In this document: in pieces, positions 43,296 to 53,429 of the stretch
How the letters are laid out: each line of letters starts with the position of its first letter
How positions within the stretch are numbered: the stretch's first letter is position 1
Assembly: GCA_902785135.1 (NCBI GenBank)
Contig: CACZXL010000001.1
Coordinates: forward strand, 148,950 to 212,949
Length of the DNA stretch: 64,000 nucleotides
Reading direction: 5' to 3'
Source: an uncultured Erysipelotrichaceae bacterium
GTDB lineage: Bacteria > Bacillota_I > Bacilli_A > RF39 > UBA660
The notes under the pieces: model-generated
Told to the model about the DNA's origin: nothing
Seen by the model: the letters and a program-made list of their open reading frames with translations, nothing else
Database searches by the model: none
Made by a program: the position numbers and the translations under genes

Positions 43296-43344
43296 TTTGA
43301 TAAAATCTGATATAATTATATTAGTTATAATACTATAGGAGGAA

Positions 43345-43475
43345 TAGATTATAATGAGCGCCAGGCCAATAAGGTGACGAGGATAGTAGTTAATCGAAAG
43401 ATTCGGCGGATTCTACTACGGTTTGCAGTCGTTAGGTATATTACAAAATATAAAATTAAAATTATAACAAATAAT
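43345..43475 (+). ncRNA. glmS ribozyme-riboswitch
   Basis: The conserved ribozyme core is plain: AGCGCCAGGCC at 43357-43367 with the cleavage site between A43357 and G43358, GGTGACGAGGATAG near 43373, TTAATCGAAAG, ATTCGGCGGA and CTACTACGG near 43415. It self-cleaves when glucosamine-6-phosphate binds, which lowers glmS mRNA. The 3' boundary is approximate. A TATAAT at 43326-43331 is the likely promoter. Confidence 0.97.
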
Positions 43476-43512
43476 ATATCAAGCTATTAATTAACAAAGG
43501 AGAAAAAAACAT

Positions 43513-45297
43513 ATGTGTGGAATTGTAGGATACATAGGAAAAAACAAAAAAACACTATCTGTTCTTATAAAAGGATTAGAACATTTAGAATATAGGGGTT
43601 ATGATTCTGCAGGTATTGCGTACATCAAGAATAATGAAGTAGTTATTAAAAAAGAAGAGGGAAGAATTGCTAATTTAAAAAATAAGTTAGACTTTGCTGA
43701 AGAAAGTAGTATTGGAATTGGTCATACGAGATGGGCAACTCATGGAGTAGTTAATTCTATTAATTCTCATCCGCATAACAGTGGGAAAATTACAATTGTT
43801 CATAATGGTATTATTGAGAATTATCAAGATTTAAAATCTGAATTAGAGAAAGATGGGTATAGTTTTGTATCTGATACCGATTCAGAGGTAGCAGCTGCAT
43901 TACTAGATAACTTGTATAATAAAACAGGTAACATGCTAGATACTATAAAACAATTTAAGGAAAAAGTATTTGGCGCATATGCATTAGGTATTATGAATTC
44001 AGATGAAGTTGATACATTATATGCTATTAAAATGAATAGTCCATTAATTATTGGAGTGAAAGATGATGAAAAATATATAGCATCAGATGTACCAGCAATT
44101 ATAGATGAAACAGATAATTATATAATACTTGAGGATGGAGAATTTGCTAAAATAAACAAAGATAAAATAGAAGTTTTTAATACGAATAATATAAAAAAAG
44201 AAGTAGAAATAAAAAAGTTTAAAGGTAGTATTCAATCTTTAGAGAAAAATGGTTATGAAACATTTATGAAGAAAGAAATATTTGAACAACCAGATGCAAT
44301 TAAAAGAAATGTTGAAAATAGTATACCTGATTTAAGAGGTTATAAAAAAATAATTATAGTAGCATGTGGAAGTGCTTATCATGCTGGATTAATAGGCAAA
44401 ACATTGATTGAAGAATATGGTGATATACCTGTTGAAGTAGAAGTTGCTAGTGAGTTTAGATATAAAAAGCATTTTATTGATATTAATACACTAGTAATTG
44501 CTATTTCTCAGTCTGGTGAAACTGCAGATACTTTAGAAGCTGTAAAAATAGCTAAAAAAAGAGGAGCAGATACATTGGGAATCATAAATGTAGAAGAAAG
44601 TTCTATTGCTAGAGAGGTTGATGAAGTAATATATACTAATGCAGGTACTGAAATTGCAGTTGCAACTACAAAAGGATATACTACTCAAGTTGAAATATTA
44701 TCAAAAATAGCATATATTTTAGCTACAAATAATAATTGTAAAAACTATAAGAATTATATTAGGAATTTTATTAAAGATTTAAAAGAATTACCTATAATAA
44801 TGGAAGAAGTATTAAGTAGAGAAGATGAATTTAAAGAAATAGCAAAAGATATATATAAATATAATGATATATTCTTTATTGGAAGAGGAATAGATTATGC
44901 ATTGGCTATGGAGGGATCATTAAAGTTAAAAGAAATATCTTATATACATAGTGAAGCATATCCAGCGGGTGAATTAAAACATGGTACTATTTCTTTAATT
45001 GAAGAGGGTACACCAGTAATTGGAATAGTTACTGATGAATTGATTAGTGATAAAACTATTAGTAATATGAAAGAGGTAAGAGCTAGAGGTGCAAATGTTA
45101 TATATTTAACAACTAATGTTTTGGCTAAACAAGGAGACTTTTATAATAAAATAATTGAAGTACCAAAAGTTAATCCTTTGCTTCAACCATTAATAAATAT
45201 AATTCCTTTACAAATGATTAGTTATTACGTTGCTAAATTAAATAAAAGAGATATTGATAAACCAAGAAATTTAGCTAAGTCAGTAACTGTTGAATAG
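43513..45297 (+). CDS. glmS: Glutamine-fructose-6-phosphate aminotransferase
   Basis: 594 residues. N-terminal glutaminase with Cys2 (MCGIVGYIG), GYDSAGIA, HTRWATHG and SHPHNS. Two SIS sugar isomerase domains follow (ACGSAYHAG, SQSGETADTL; EGSLKLKEISYIHSEAYPAGELKHG). It makes glucosamine-6-phosphate, the first step to UDP-GlcNAc and peptidoglycan. Controlled by the ribozyme upstream. Confidence 0.98.
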   Translation: MCGIVGYIGKNKKTLSVLIKGLEHLEYRGYDSAGIAYIKNNEVVIKKEEGRIANLKNKLDFAEESSIGIGHTRWATHGVVNSINSHPHNSGKITIVHNGIIENYQDLKSELEKDGYSFVSDTDSEVAAALLDNLYNKTGNMLDTIKQFKEKVFGAYALGIMNSDEVDTLYAIKMNSPLIIGVKDDEKYIASDVPAIIDETDNYIILEDGEFAKINKDKIEVFNTNNIKKEVEIKKFKGSIQSLEKNGYETFMKKEIFEQPDAIKRNVENSIPDLRGYKKIIIVACGSAYHAGLIGKTLIEEYGDIPVEVEVASEFRYKKHFIDINTLVIAISQSGETADTLEAVKIAKKRGADTLGIINVEESSIAREVDEVIYTNAGTEIAVATTKGYTTQVEILSKIAYILATNNNCKNYKNYIRNFIKDLKELPIIMEEVLSREDEFKEIAKDIYKYNDIFFIGRGIDYALAMEGSLKLKEISYIHSEAYPAGELKHGTISLIEEGTPVIGIVTDELISDKTISNMKEVRARGANVIYLTTNVLAKQGDFYNKIIEVPKVNPLLQPLINIIPLQMISYYVAKLNKRDIDKPRNLAKSVTVE

Positions 45298-45298
45298 A

Positions 45299-45325
45299 AA
45301 AAGAGATGTTATAAAACATCTCTTT
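45299..45325. terminator. Bidirectional terminator
   Basis: Stem AAAGAGATGTT/AACATCTCTTT between convergent glmS and methyltransferase genes. Confidence 0.8.
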
Positions 45326-46043
45326 TGTAATTAATTATTTTACATCTTTTATTATAAATGATTGGAAATTTATATAGTGGTTGATCTTGTAAGTAATCTA
45401 CATTTAATGTTCCCATATTCTTTTCTTTTGTTTTTTGTTTTGCTAAATCTATAACACCCTCAATGTATTCATAATTAGTTAAATCTTTGTTAATTATTTC
45501 CATAACTGCTTCTCGTCCGCATGGACATATACCTATAATGAAATCTTTGTTATTATTTGTACAGTTATAAATTATGGATTCTGTTGAACCACATACCATA
45601 TATGCTACAACTAAATCATATTGTGATATATCTGTATAAGGTAAGAAATAGTTTTGTACTAAATGTAGGTTGCTAAATTGGTTATTTTTAACTGATAGGT
45701 TTGTATCCATAACTGTTACTTCACTTGCTTCTTTAGCTAATAGTTTTCCAAGTTGAGGAGTAGGGCCTCCACCAATTTCTAAAATTCTTTTTTTATTTAA
45801 TGATATTATGCTTTTTATTTTTTTAAATAATGAAATATAAATATTTTTATTTTCTTCAATCAAATTAAATTCTGAATAGAATTGATTAAGTATATACGGA
45901 ACAATATCCATACGATTTCCTAATTCACAATTATCAAAAATATATCTTAATTCAGTATTATCAAGCGCGTCTCCATATCTTTCTTCAAATTGATATAGAT
46001 AGTCTAATAAATCAAATCTTGTCATTTTTTCTTTTAATAACAT
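45309..46043 (-). CDS. SAM-dependent methyltransferase-like protein
   Basis: 244 residues. After a helical N-terminal ~90 residues comes a Rossmann core with RILEIGGGPTPQLGKLL (SAM loop) and VTVMDTNLS with the ribose-binding acid. A possible metal or redox Cys pair lies in GICPCGREA near residue 175. Substrate unknown. Expressed alone on the minus strand. Confidence 0.68.
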   Translation of the reverse strand: MLLKEKMTRFDLLDYLYQFEERYGDALDNTELRYIFDNCELGNRMDIVPYILNQFYSEFNLIEENKNIYISLFKKIKSIISLNKKRILEIGGGPTPQLGKLLAKEASEVTVMDTNLSVKNNQFSNLHLVQNYFLPYTDISQYDLVVAYMVCGSTESIIYNCTNNNKDFIIGICPCGREAVMEIINKDLTNYEYIEGVIDLAKQKTKEKNMGTLNVDYLQDQPLYKFPIIYNKRCKIINYKRDVL

Positions 46044-46183
46044 ATAAAAACCTCTTAAAAAAATATTATATTCATATATAATTCAATGTCAATCATATAA
46101 TATATAGTATTTGTTAATTATTTATTGACTATATTTTTTAATTAGTTTATGATTATTATTGCGTATATTTAGGAAGTGATTTT

Positions 46184-47938
46184 ATGTTAAAACTTTTAAG
46201 AAACTTTAAGATAATAGATTGGATGTTAGTTCTTTTATCATTTGTTTTTATTTTTTGCCAAGTATGGTTAGAATTAAAAATTCCAGATTTTATGCAAGAA
46301 ATAACAGTTTTAGTTCAAACTAATTCTATTGAAATGAAGGATATTTTAATAAATGGTGGATACATGCTTTTATGTGCATTTGGTTCATTATTTTTTACTG
46401 TATTAGTAGGTTATATAGTAGCATATCTATCTTCTATTTTTTCTTTTAGAGTTAGAAAAAGAATATTTGAACATACTGAGAATTTTAGCTTAGAAGAAAT
46501 AAAGAAGTTTAAAACTAGTAGTTTAATAACTAGAACAACTAATGATGTTACTCAAGTGGAAATGTTTCTAGGAATGGGACTTCAATTATTAATTAAATCA
46601 CCTATGACAGCAGTTTGGGCAATATTAAAAATATTAAATAAGAATTTACAATGGAGTATAGTTACTGTAATCGCAGTTGTTATATTACTAACAACTATAG
46701 GTATAATTACAGTAATAGTAGTGCCAAAGTTTAAACTTATTCAAAGATTAACTGATAGTATTAATAATTTGATTAGGGAAAACTTAACAGGTATTAGAGT
46801 AGTAAGAGCCTTTAATGCAGAAAAATATCAAGAAGATAAATTTGAAAAGACTAATAGTGAATTAACTAAAACTCAATTATTTAATCAAAAAACATTTGCA
46901 GTTCTTTCACCTATTATGTTTATGGTTATGAATGTTTTAGCACTTACAATTTATTTTATAGGAGCAATTCTAATTAGGGATGCTTCTTTACCAGATAAAC
47001 TAAATTTATTTGGAGATATGATTGTATTTAGTAGTTATGCAATGCAAGTTATTATGTCATTTTTATTACTTGCTTTTGTATTCGTTATGTATCCAAGAGC
47101 TGAAGTATCTGCGAAAAGAATAAATGAAGTATTAAATACAAAAATAAGTATTAAGAGTGGGAATAAAAAGGGTGTTAAAGATGAAGGTTCAGTCATATTT
47201 AATAATGTGAGTTTTAAATATCCAGATGCAGAAGAATGTATATTAACAGATATAAGTTTTGAGGCTAAAAAGGGAGAAACAGTTGCGTTTATTGGATCGA
47301 CTGGATCAGGTAAATCTACTTTGATTAATCTTATACCAAGATTTTATGATGTAACTTCTGGGGAAATATTAGTTGATGGTGTTAATGTTAAAGAATATGA
47401 TTTAGAAGAACTATATAATAAAATAGGGTATATATCTCAAAAAGCAGTTATATTTGATGGTACGATTTCCTCTAATATTAATTTTGGTAAAGGAAAGAAA
47501 AAAATTACTAAAAAAGATATAGAAAAAGCAGTTAATCTTTCTGAAGCAGAAGAATTTGTTTCTAAGATGGATGATAAATATGATGAACATATAGCATCTT
47601 CTGGTAGTAATATTTCTGGAGGTCAAAAACAAAGACTATCTATAGCTAGAGCACTAGCTAAAAAAGCAGAAATATACATATTTGATGATTCTTTTTCAGC
47701 TTTAGATTATAAAACAGATGCTAAATTAAGAAAGAATTTAAAAAAGAATATGTCCGATTCAACTATACTTATTGTTGCGCAAAGAATAGGAACTATTATG
47801 AATGCTGATAAGATAATAGTACTTGATGAGGGTAAAATGGTTGGTATTGGAACACATAAAGAATTATTAAAATCATGCGAAGTATATAAACAAATAGCTA
47901 CTTCTCAATTAAGTGAGGAGGAATTACAAAATGCCTAA
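46184..47938 (+). CDS. ABC exporter half-transporter, degenerate ATPase site
   Basis: 584 residues: six transmembrane helices (about 1-310), then an ATPase domain with Walker A GSTGSGKST near 374, signature ISGGQKQR and Walker B IYIFDDSFSALD, where the catalytic Glu is Asp. Such a change marks one half of heterodimeric exporters of the BmrCD/TM287-288 type. Partner encoded next, overlapping. Substrate may be a drug, lipid or peptide. Confidence 0.9.
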   Translation: MLKLLRNFKIIDWMLVLLSFVFIFCQVWLELKIPDFMQEITVLVQTNSIEMKDILINGGYMLLCAFGSLFFTVLVGYIVAYLSSIFSFRVRKRIFEHTENFSLEEIKKFKTSSLITRTTNDVTQVEMFLGMGLQLLIKSPMTAVWAILKILNKNLQWSIVTVIAVVILLTTIGIITVIVVPKFKLIQRLTDSINNLIRENLTGIRVVRAFNAEKYQEDKFEKTNSELTKTQLFNQKTFAVLSPIMFMVMNVLALTIYFIGAILIRDASLPDKLNLFGDMIVFSSYAMQVIMSFLLLAFVFVMYPRAEVSAKRINEVLNTKISIKSGNKKGVKDEGSVIFNNVSFKYPDAEECILTDISFEAKKGETVAFIGSTGSGKSTLINLIPRFYDVTSGEILVDGVNVKEYDLEELYNKIGYISQKAVIFDGTISSNINFGKGKKKITKKDIEKAVNLSEAEEFVSKMDDKYDEHIASSGSNISGGQKQRLSIARALAKKAEIYIFDDSFSALDYKTDAKLRKNLKKNMSDSTILIVAQRIGTIMNADKIIVLDEGKMVGIGTHKELLKSCEVYKQIATSQLSEEELQNA

Positions 47939-49928
47939 AGGAAATAGAGGACCTAGAGGTCAAAATTTTGAAAAGCCAAAGAATTTTAAAGAAGCAATAG
48001 TTAGATTAATAAAGGAATTAAATATTTTTAAAATATTTATAATTATTTCTTTGTTTTTAGCGTCTTTTAGTGCAGTTTTATCAATAGTATCACCAAATAG
48101 ATTAAAAGAACTAACTGATGAGATTTCTAAAGGATTAGTTATTAATACAAATAATGTAAAAGTATTAACTAAAAAGATTATGAATAATACTACATATTCT
48201 GATATTAAAGTTGATGGTGTTACTATAACTTTTGATGAACAAATGAAATTTGTTAATGTGATGAAAAAGTATAATAAGAAGTCTAATTCTAAAAAGATAT
48301 ATAAAGATTTAGATTCTATGCCTAAAAGTATTAAAAAAGTTATAGAACCAAAAATTAATATAAATAAGATTAAGATTATATCTTTTATAATTTTATTATT
48401 ATATTTAACTAGTGCTTTATTGAATTATATTCAAAGTATTATTATGACTACTGTATCTAATAAATTTGCAATGAAACTTAGAAGTAGAATAGAGAAAAAG
48501 ATTAATAGATTACCATTAAAATATTTTGATAATCATCAAAATGGAGATATTATGTCTAGAGTAACAAATGATGTTGATCAAATTTCACAAAGTATGAATC
48601 AATCTCTAGCTACTTTAGTTTCTAGTATTACTTTATTAGTAGGAAGTTTATTAATGATGTTTACTACAAATGTAACAATGGCTTTAACTGCAATTTTTTC
48701 TAGTTTGTTTGGATTTATATTTATGGCAATAGTGTTAAAAAAATCTCAAATATATTTTACTGCTAGACAAAAAGAATTAGGTAATATAAATGGTCATATT
48801 GAAGAATCTTATTCTGGTTTAAATATTATAAAGACTTATAATGCAAAAGATATGGTAAATGAGAAGTTTGATAATTATAATGAAAGATTATATATAGCTA
48901 ATAGAAAAAGTCAATTTATAGGTGGTTTAATGCCTCCTATGATGGGTTTTATAGGTAATTTAGGATATGTTTCTGTATGTATAGTTGGTGCTTTATTAGT
49001 ATCTAAAAATATTATTACATTCGGTGTTATAGTAGCATTCATGTCCTATGTTAGACTTTTTACTTCACCTTTATCTCAAATAGCTCAAAGTATGAATATG
49101 CTTCAATCTACAACAGCAGCATCAGAAAGAGTATTTGAATTTTTAGATGAAGATGAGTTATCAAAAGAAGATTCTTTATCTAAATTGGCAATAAATAAAG
49201 TGAAAGGTGAAATCGAGTTTAAAGATGTTTCATTTAGATATGATGGAAATGAAAAAGATACTATTAAACATTTTAGTGCCAAGGTTAAACCAGGTGAAAA
49301 AGTAGCGATTGTTGGTCCAACAGGTGCAGGTAAGACAACTATGGTTAATTTACTTATGAAGTTTTATGATATAACAAGTGGTGATATTACAATAGATGGG
49401 ACATCAATTAAAGAATTAACAAGAAGTAATATACATGATTTATTTACTATGGTACTTCAAGATACTTGGTTATTTAATGGAACATTAAAAGAAAATGTAA
49501 AATATAATAGAAAAGCTTCTGATGATAAAATTAAAGAAGTGTGCAAAGTAGTTGGATTAGATCATTTTATTAGAACTTTACCAGAGGGTTATAATTCTGA
49601 GATTAGTGATAATGAATCAGTATCATCAGGTCAAAGACAGTTATTAACAATCGCAAGAGGAATGATAGAGGATTCTCCGTTCTTAATACTTGATGAAGCT
49701 ACTTCAAATGTTGATACTAGAACAGAAGAATTAGTACAAAAAGCAATGGATAAATTAACAAAAGGAAAGACTTCGTTTATTATTGCACATAGGCTTTCTA
49801 CAATAAAAAATGCAGATCTTATTTTAGTTATGAAAGATGGGAATATTATAGAACAAGGAAACCATGAAGAATTAATGAAAAAACAAGGCTTTTATGCAGA
49901 TTTATATAATTCACAATTTGAATTATAA
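47931..49928 (+). CDS. ABC exporter half-transporter, catalytic ATPase site
   Basis: 665 residues from ATG 47931, set by GAGGAGG; an in-frame ATG lies 6 codons upstream. Six transmembrane helices, with a ~90-residue extracellular loop between the first two (about 48-140), and an ATPase domain with GPTGAGKTT, signature VSSGQRQL and Walker B FLILDEATSNVD (normal Glu). Its altered signature (SSGQ for SGGQ) would face the Asp-type site of the partner, giving the expected one-good-one-bad site pair. Confidence 0.9.
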   Translation: MPKGNRGPRGQNFEKPKNFKEAIVRLIKELNIFKIFIIISLFLASFSAVLSIVSPNRLKELTDEISKGLVINTNNVKVLTKKIMNNTTYSDIKVDGVTITFDEQMKFVNVMKKYNKKSNSKKIYKDLDSMPKSIKKVIEPKININKIKIISFIILLLYLTSALLNYIQSIIMTTVSNKFAMKLRSRIEKKINRLPLKYFDNHQNGDIMSRVTNDVDQISQSMNQSLATLVSSITLLVGSLLMMFTTNVTMALTAIFSSLFGFIFMAIVLKKSQIYFTARQKELGNINGHIEESYSGLNIIKTYNAKDMVNEKFDNYNERLYIANRKSQFIGGLMPPMMGFIGNLGYVSVCIVGALLVSKNIITFGVIVAFMSYVRLFTSPLSQIAQSMNMLQSTTAASERVFEFLDEDELSKEDSLSKLAINKVKGEIEFKDVSFRYDGNEKDTIKHFSAKVKPGEKVAIVGPTGAGKTTMVNLLMKFYDITSGDITIDGTSIKELTRSNIHDLFTMVLQDTWLFNGTLKENVKYNRKASDDKIKEVCKVVGLDHFIRTLPEGYNSEISDNESVSSGQRQLLTIARGMIEDSPFLILDEATSNVDTRTEELVQKAMDKLTKGKTSFIIAHRLSTIKNADLILVMKDGNIIEQGNHEELMKKQGFYADLYNSQFEL

Positions 49929-49988
49929 ATCTTTACAAAATTAAAAAAATAAGTATAATAATCTTGCTTAAATGAAGGGGATGAAATA

Positions 49989-50675
49989 ATGACATTCGCA
50001 ACAATAAATAATGAATTAGATAAATTTGAAATAGATGATAAAAATATGACATTAGAAAAACTATCTAAAGTTGTTGTTGATTCAGATAATATAAATAGCT
50101 TGTTTAATGAATTGTTGTTTGATCAAGTATTAAGAAATAGTTCATTTTCTAATAGAATATTAATTAATAATGAAATACAATTATTTAATGACAATGGTGA
50201 TTCAATTTTATTATTTTTTGATAAGAATAAACAAATATATGAAATGATGTTTAAATCTTATGATAATCCTATAGAATTGTCTTTAAAAAAAGAAAATGAT
50301 AGTGTTAGTATTCTTAAAACGGTTATTTATCCAGATGGTGAAGAATATATAACAAAAAGTGTTTTTAATAAAGAAGATGATTCATATATTCAAAAAAGAT
50401 TAATGAAAAAATACATTGAAAAGAAAGATGATTTAGAAACATGTTATAAATCAATTTATGATTTAAATAAAGATAAGTTAACTTTATTTGAATCTATAGT
50501 AGTAAAAGATGATGAAAAAGCTTTATCAACTACATCAATGCTTAGAACAATTGAACCATCAGATTATGTAAAAGAAAATGGATTATTTCATATTATAAGA
50601 CCTTTTAAATACAAAAATGATATAATGAGTATGGTATCTACAAGTAGAAAACTTGTTAAAGAAATGACTAAATAA
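49989..50675 (+). CDS. Hypothetical protein
   Basis: 228 residues, not recognised. Soluble, acidic, mixed alpha/beta; no signal peptide. It starts 61 bases after the ABC exporter with its own TATAAT and GAAGGGG site, and is followed by two more unknown genes at gaps of 13 and 25 bases, so the three probably form one operon. Confidence 0.5.
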   Translation: MTFATINNELDKFEIDDKNMTLEKLSKVVVDSDNINSLFNELLFDQVLRNSSFSNRILINNEIQLFNDNGDSILLFFDKNKQIYEMMFKSYDNPIELSLKKENDSVSILKTVIYPDGEEYITKSVFNKEDDSYIQKRLMKKYIEKKDDLETCYKSIYDLNKDKLTLFESIVVKDDEKALSTTSMLRTIEPSDYVKENGLFHIIRPFKYKNDIMSMVSTSRKLVKEMTK

Positions 50676-50688
50676 TAAGGAGAATAAT

Positions 50689-51450
50689 ATGGCAATTAAC
50701 AGTATAGATAGATTTAATAAAACTAGTTTAAAAACATTATCTAATAATTTATATTCATATTTAATGGATAATAATGATGAAATAATAGATATTAGTGAAT
50801 CATTTGATTTTGATGATTATAAAGAATCTGTAAGATTACAATTATGTGATTATTGTAATAGTTTTATTTATTATTATAGTTCTGGACAAATTCAGAATGA
50901 AGAACTATTAAATGAGAAAATAAAATTAAAATTAAATGTTGAAGATATATTAGATAATGAAAAATATTTAGAAAATTATTCAATATTTAAAATTCAACAA
51001 TTTATTAATAGAGTAATTCGTGAATATATAGAAAAAGATGGTAAAACATATAAATATATATCTAAAAAAGATAGATATATTGAGTATAAAGATATAAAAA
51101 TTGATGTATCAAATTTATTAGGTTTTGTAACACCTGAAAAAATAGCAACTTATTTATATGGACAATTCAATATTAAAAGAAGAAATGAAATTGATTTTCA
51201 AGAAATAAAGAATTTAAAAAAGACTGATTCTATTAAAGACAGTCCAGAATACTTAGATGAAATAACAAAGGCTTTATTTGAAATGGCATCAAGTGTTGAT
51301 GACAAAGGTAATCAAGTATATAGATATCCAGCTGTTGATGATAAAACAATATTTAGATATATAACTGAAGGTAATGTAGCAGAATTAAGTGTTAAAAGAA
51401 AAAAAAGAATATTAGAAAAAGATGAAATTAGTGACAATATAATAATATAA
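50689..51450 (+). CDS. Hypothetical protein
   Basis: 253 residues, not recognised. Asn/Lys/Ile-rich and mostly helical, with DYCNSFIYYYSSGQ near residue 60. No membrane helix. Ribosome binding site AAGGAGAA. Middle gene of a three-gene unknown operon. Confidence 0.5.
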   Translation: MAINSIDRFNKTSLKTLSNNLYSYLMDNNDEIIDISESFDFDDYKESVRLQLCDYCNSFIYYYSSGQIQNEELLNEKIKLKLNVEDILDNEKYLENYSIFKIQQFINRVIREYIEKDGKTYKYISKKDRYIEYKDIKIDVSNLLGFVTPEKIATYLYGQFNIKRRNEIDFQEIKNLKKTDSIKDSPEYLDEITKALFEMASSVDDKGNQVYRYPAVDDKTIFRYITEGNVAELSVKRKKRILEKDEISDNIII

Positions 51451-51475
51451 AAAGAATTATTTGGGGGATGGTTAT

Positions 51476-51949
51476 ATGGATAGTTTTATTTTTATAAAAC
51501 AAAGTGATAGCAAAGTGTCTTTACCTCTTTGTTATGATAGAGATGAAAAGAGTATTACTGGTATCTATACTACTTCAAGTATAAGATTCTATAAAAAAAG
51601 AATTGATGATGTTATTAATAATATTATTCTTAATCACGAAGACTTAAAACCTGGAGAAATAAGAAATGTAATAAGATATTTTTATTCATGCATGGCTAAT
51701 TTTACTATAGAAGATAATAAAATATTATTAAAAGGATTAGGAACAGTTCAAGAAAGAAATTATAATTTTAGATCTGGACTATTTATAGTAAAAAATGAAA
51801 ATTTTATGGATATTGTTGAAAAGAAAAAAATAGGTGATTATTTAGATAAATATGGTTTTGATGAATCAAAAGAAGAAGAAATTATGAATAATAATTATTC
51901 TGTTTTATCTAGAGTACCTAATAAAAAATTAAAATTTACTTTTATATAA
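51476..51949 (+). CDS. Hypothetical protein
   Basis: 157 residues from ATG 51476, set by GGGGGATGG; five upstream codons lack a site. Not recognised. Soluble, with DSFIFIKQSDSKVSLPLCYD at the start. Last gene of the unknown operon, followed by a terminator. Confidence 0.5.
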   Translation: MDSFIFIKQSDSKVSLPLCYDRDEKSITGIYTTSSIRFYKKRIDDVINNIILNHEDLKPGEIRNVIRYFYSCMANFTIEDNKILLKGLGTVQERNYNFRSGLFIVKNENFMDIVEKKKIGDYLDKYGFDESKEEEIMNNNYSVLSRVPNKKLKFTFI

Positions 51950-51973
51950 AAAAAGCACTAACGTGCTTTTTTA
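51948..51973. terminator. Bidirectional terminator
   Basis: Stem AAAGCAC/GTGCTTT with TAAC loop between convergent genes. Confidence 0.85.
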
Positions 51974-52600
51974 TTTTACATAATCAAAACCTAGTGATCT
52001 ATAAAACTTAGTAGCGCCAGGTAGATTAAATAACTTAACAATAATAAGATTGTATATTTCATCTATAAGTACTAATGCACATAAAGATATGCTTAGTATT
52101 AAAAAGTTTTTCTTTTTCATTTTAAATGATAAATATGCAAAGAATGGTAATATAACATACATTAAGAACATACCTGAAATTGCAAAGAAAGTTACACTTC
52201 TAAAGCAAATATATCCACCGATGTTTCCAAAATTCCATATTTCCACATTATAATTCCAAAATCTTAAACCAAAAAATTTAAATAATACATATCCAGACAT
52301 GAATTCTAATAATCCTGTGGATAATAAACTAATTAAAAATACCAAAATTGGCTTTTTCTTAAATTTATGACTAAAGAACATAATTAGAATTGCGCCATAT
52401 GCATAAATATTAATCCATGGTAAAAAATTGCCACCTTGCATATAAAATTCTTTCATCCCACCATTAAAATAATAGAATATAAATTCATATACCCAACCAA
52501 AAAAACCAGAGAAAGCAATGGTAAGACATATTATTCCAATTATTTGATATTTTTCATATTTCAATTTGTTGTTAAAATATTTATTATATATTTCTTTCAT
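51971..52600 (-). CDS. CmpB-like putative ABC transporter permease (PF06541 type), copy 3
   Basis: 209 residues with about six membrane helices and the family motifs in weaker form: FFGWVYEFIFYYF, FLPWINIYAYGA, LLEFMSGYVLF and FWNYN...NIGGYICF. It is the most diverged of the three copies in the window. AGGTGATTAT precedes the ATG. Expressed alone. Confidence 0.68.
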   Translation of the reverse strand: MKEIYNKYFNNKLKYEKYQIIGIICLTIAFSGFFGWVYEFIFYYFNGGMKEFYMQGGNFLPWINIYAYGAILIMFFSHKFKKKPILVFLISLLSTGLLEFMSGYVLFKFFGLRFWNYNVEIWNFGNIGGYICFRSVTFFAISGMFLMYVILPFFAYLSFKMKKKNFLILSISLCALVLIDEIYNLIIVKLFNLPGATKFYRSLGFDYVK

Positions 52601-52677
52601 ATAATCACCTATCTTAAAAATATTATAACATATTAAATTTATTTGTGTTATAATTTAATTGTTCATGGAGGTTTTTT

Positions 52678-53427
52678 ATGGAATATGAAATATTAGGTGG
52701 AAGTTTTCCTGTTGTAGAATGTACTTTAAAAGCTGGAGAATCAATGACTACTCAAAGTGGTGCAATGGCTTATATGGATTCTACTATAACAATGGAAACT
52801 ACTAGTAATGGTGGTTTAGGAAAAATAGTAGGAAGAATGTTTACAAAAGAAAAACTATTTCAAAATATATATACATCGAATCAAGATGGATCTAAAATAG
52901 CATTTGGTACTTGTGTACCAGGTTCAATTATGGCAGTTAAGATTACTAAAGGTAAAACATTATTATGTCAAAAATCATCATTCTTAGCGTCTTATGGAAA
53001 TATTGAACTATCTACATTTTTTAATAAAAAAATTGGTGTAGGTATATTTGGGGGAGAAGGATTTATAATTCAAAAAATAACTGGAGAAGGAATTGTATTT
53101 ATTGAAATAGATGGATCTATGAAAGAATTTGAATTAGAAGAGAATCAACAATTAGTATTAAGTACAGGTCATTTAGTTTCAATGGATGATACTTGTTCTA
53201 TCGATGTAAAAACAGTTAAAGGATTAAAAAATATTATTCTAGGTGGAGAAGGATTATTTAATACAGTTGTAACTGGTCCAGGTAAGGTAACAGTTCAAAC
53301 TATGCCTTTACCAAAGTTGGCAACTTGTATTGTACCTTATTTACCACAAACTAGTTCGTCAGCATCTAACACTGGTAATGATGCAGTTGATGCAGCAGCT
53401 TCTATTTTTAAAATGTTTAACAAATAA
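52678..53427 (+). CDS. AIM24 family protein (TIGR00266)
   Basis: 249 residues. Beta-helix AIM24 fold: MEYEILGGSFPVVECTL at the start, GESMTTQSGAMAYMD, GGLGKIVGRMF, FGTCVPGSIMAVKI and a Gly/Leu-rich end. The C-terminal ~25 residues are Ser/Ala/Asn-rich. Widespread in bacteria, function unknown. A TG-T-TATAAT promoter and GGAGG site precede it. The Fic-like gene follows 2 bases after its stop. Confidence 0.85.
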   Translation: MEYEILGGSFPVVECTLKAGESMTTQSGAMAYMDSTITMETTSNGGLGKIVGRMFTKEKLFQNIYTSNQDGSKIAFGTCVPGSIMAVKITKGKTLLCQKSSFLASYGNIELSTFFNKKIGVGIFGGEGFIIQKITGEGIVFIEIDGSMKEFELEENQQLVLSTGHLVSMDDTCSIDVKTVKGLKNIILGGEGLFNTVVTGPGKVTVQTMPLPKLATCIVPYLPQTSSSASNTGNDAVDAAASIFKMFNK

Positions 53428-53429
53428 AA

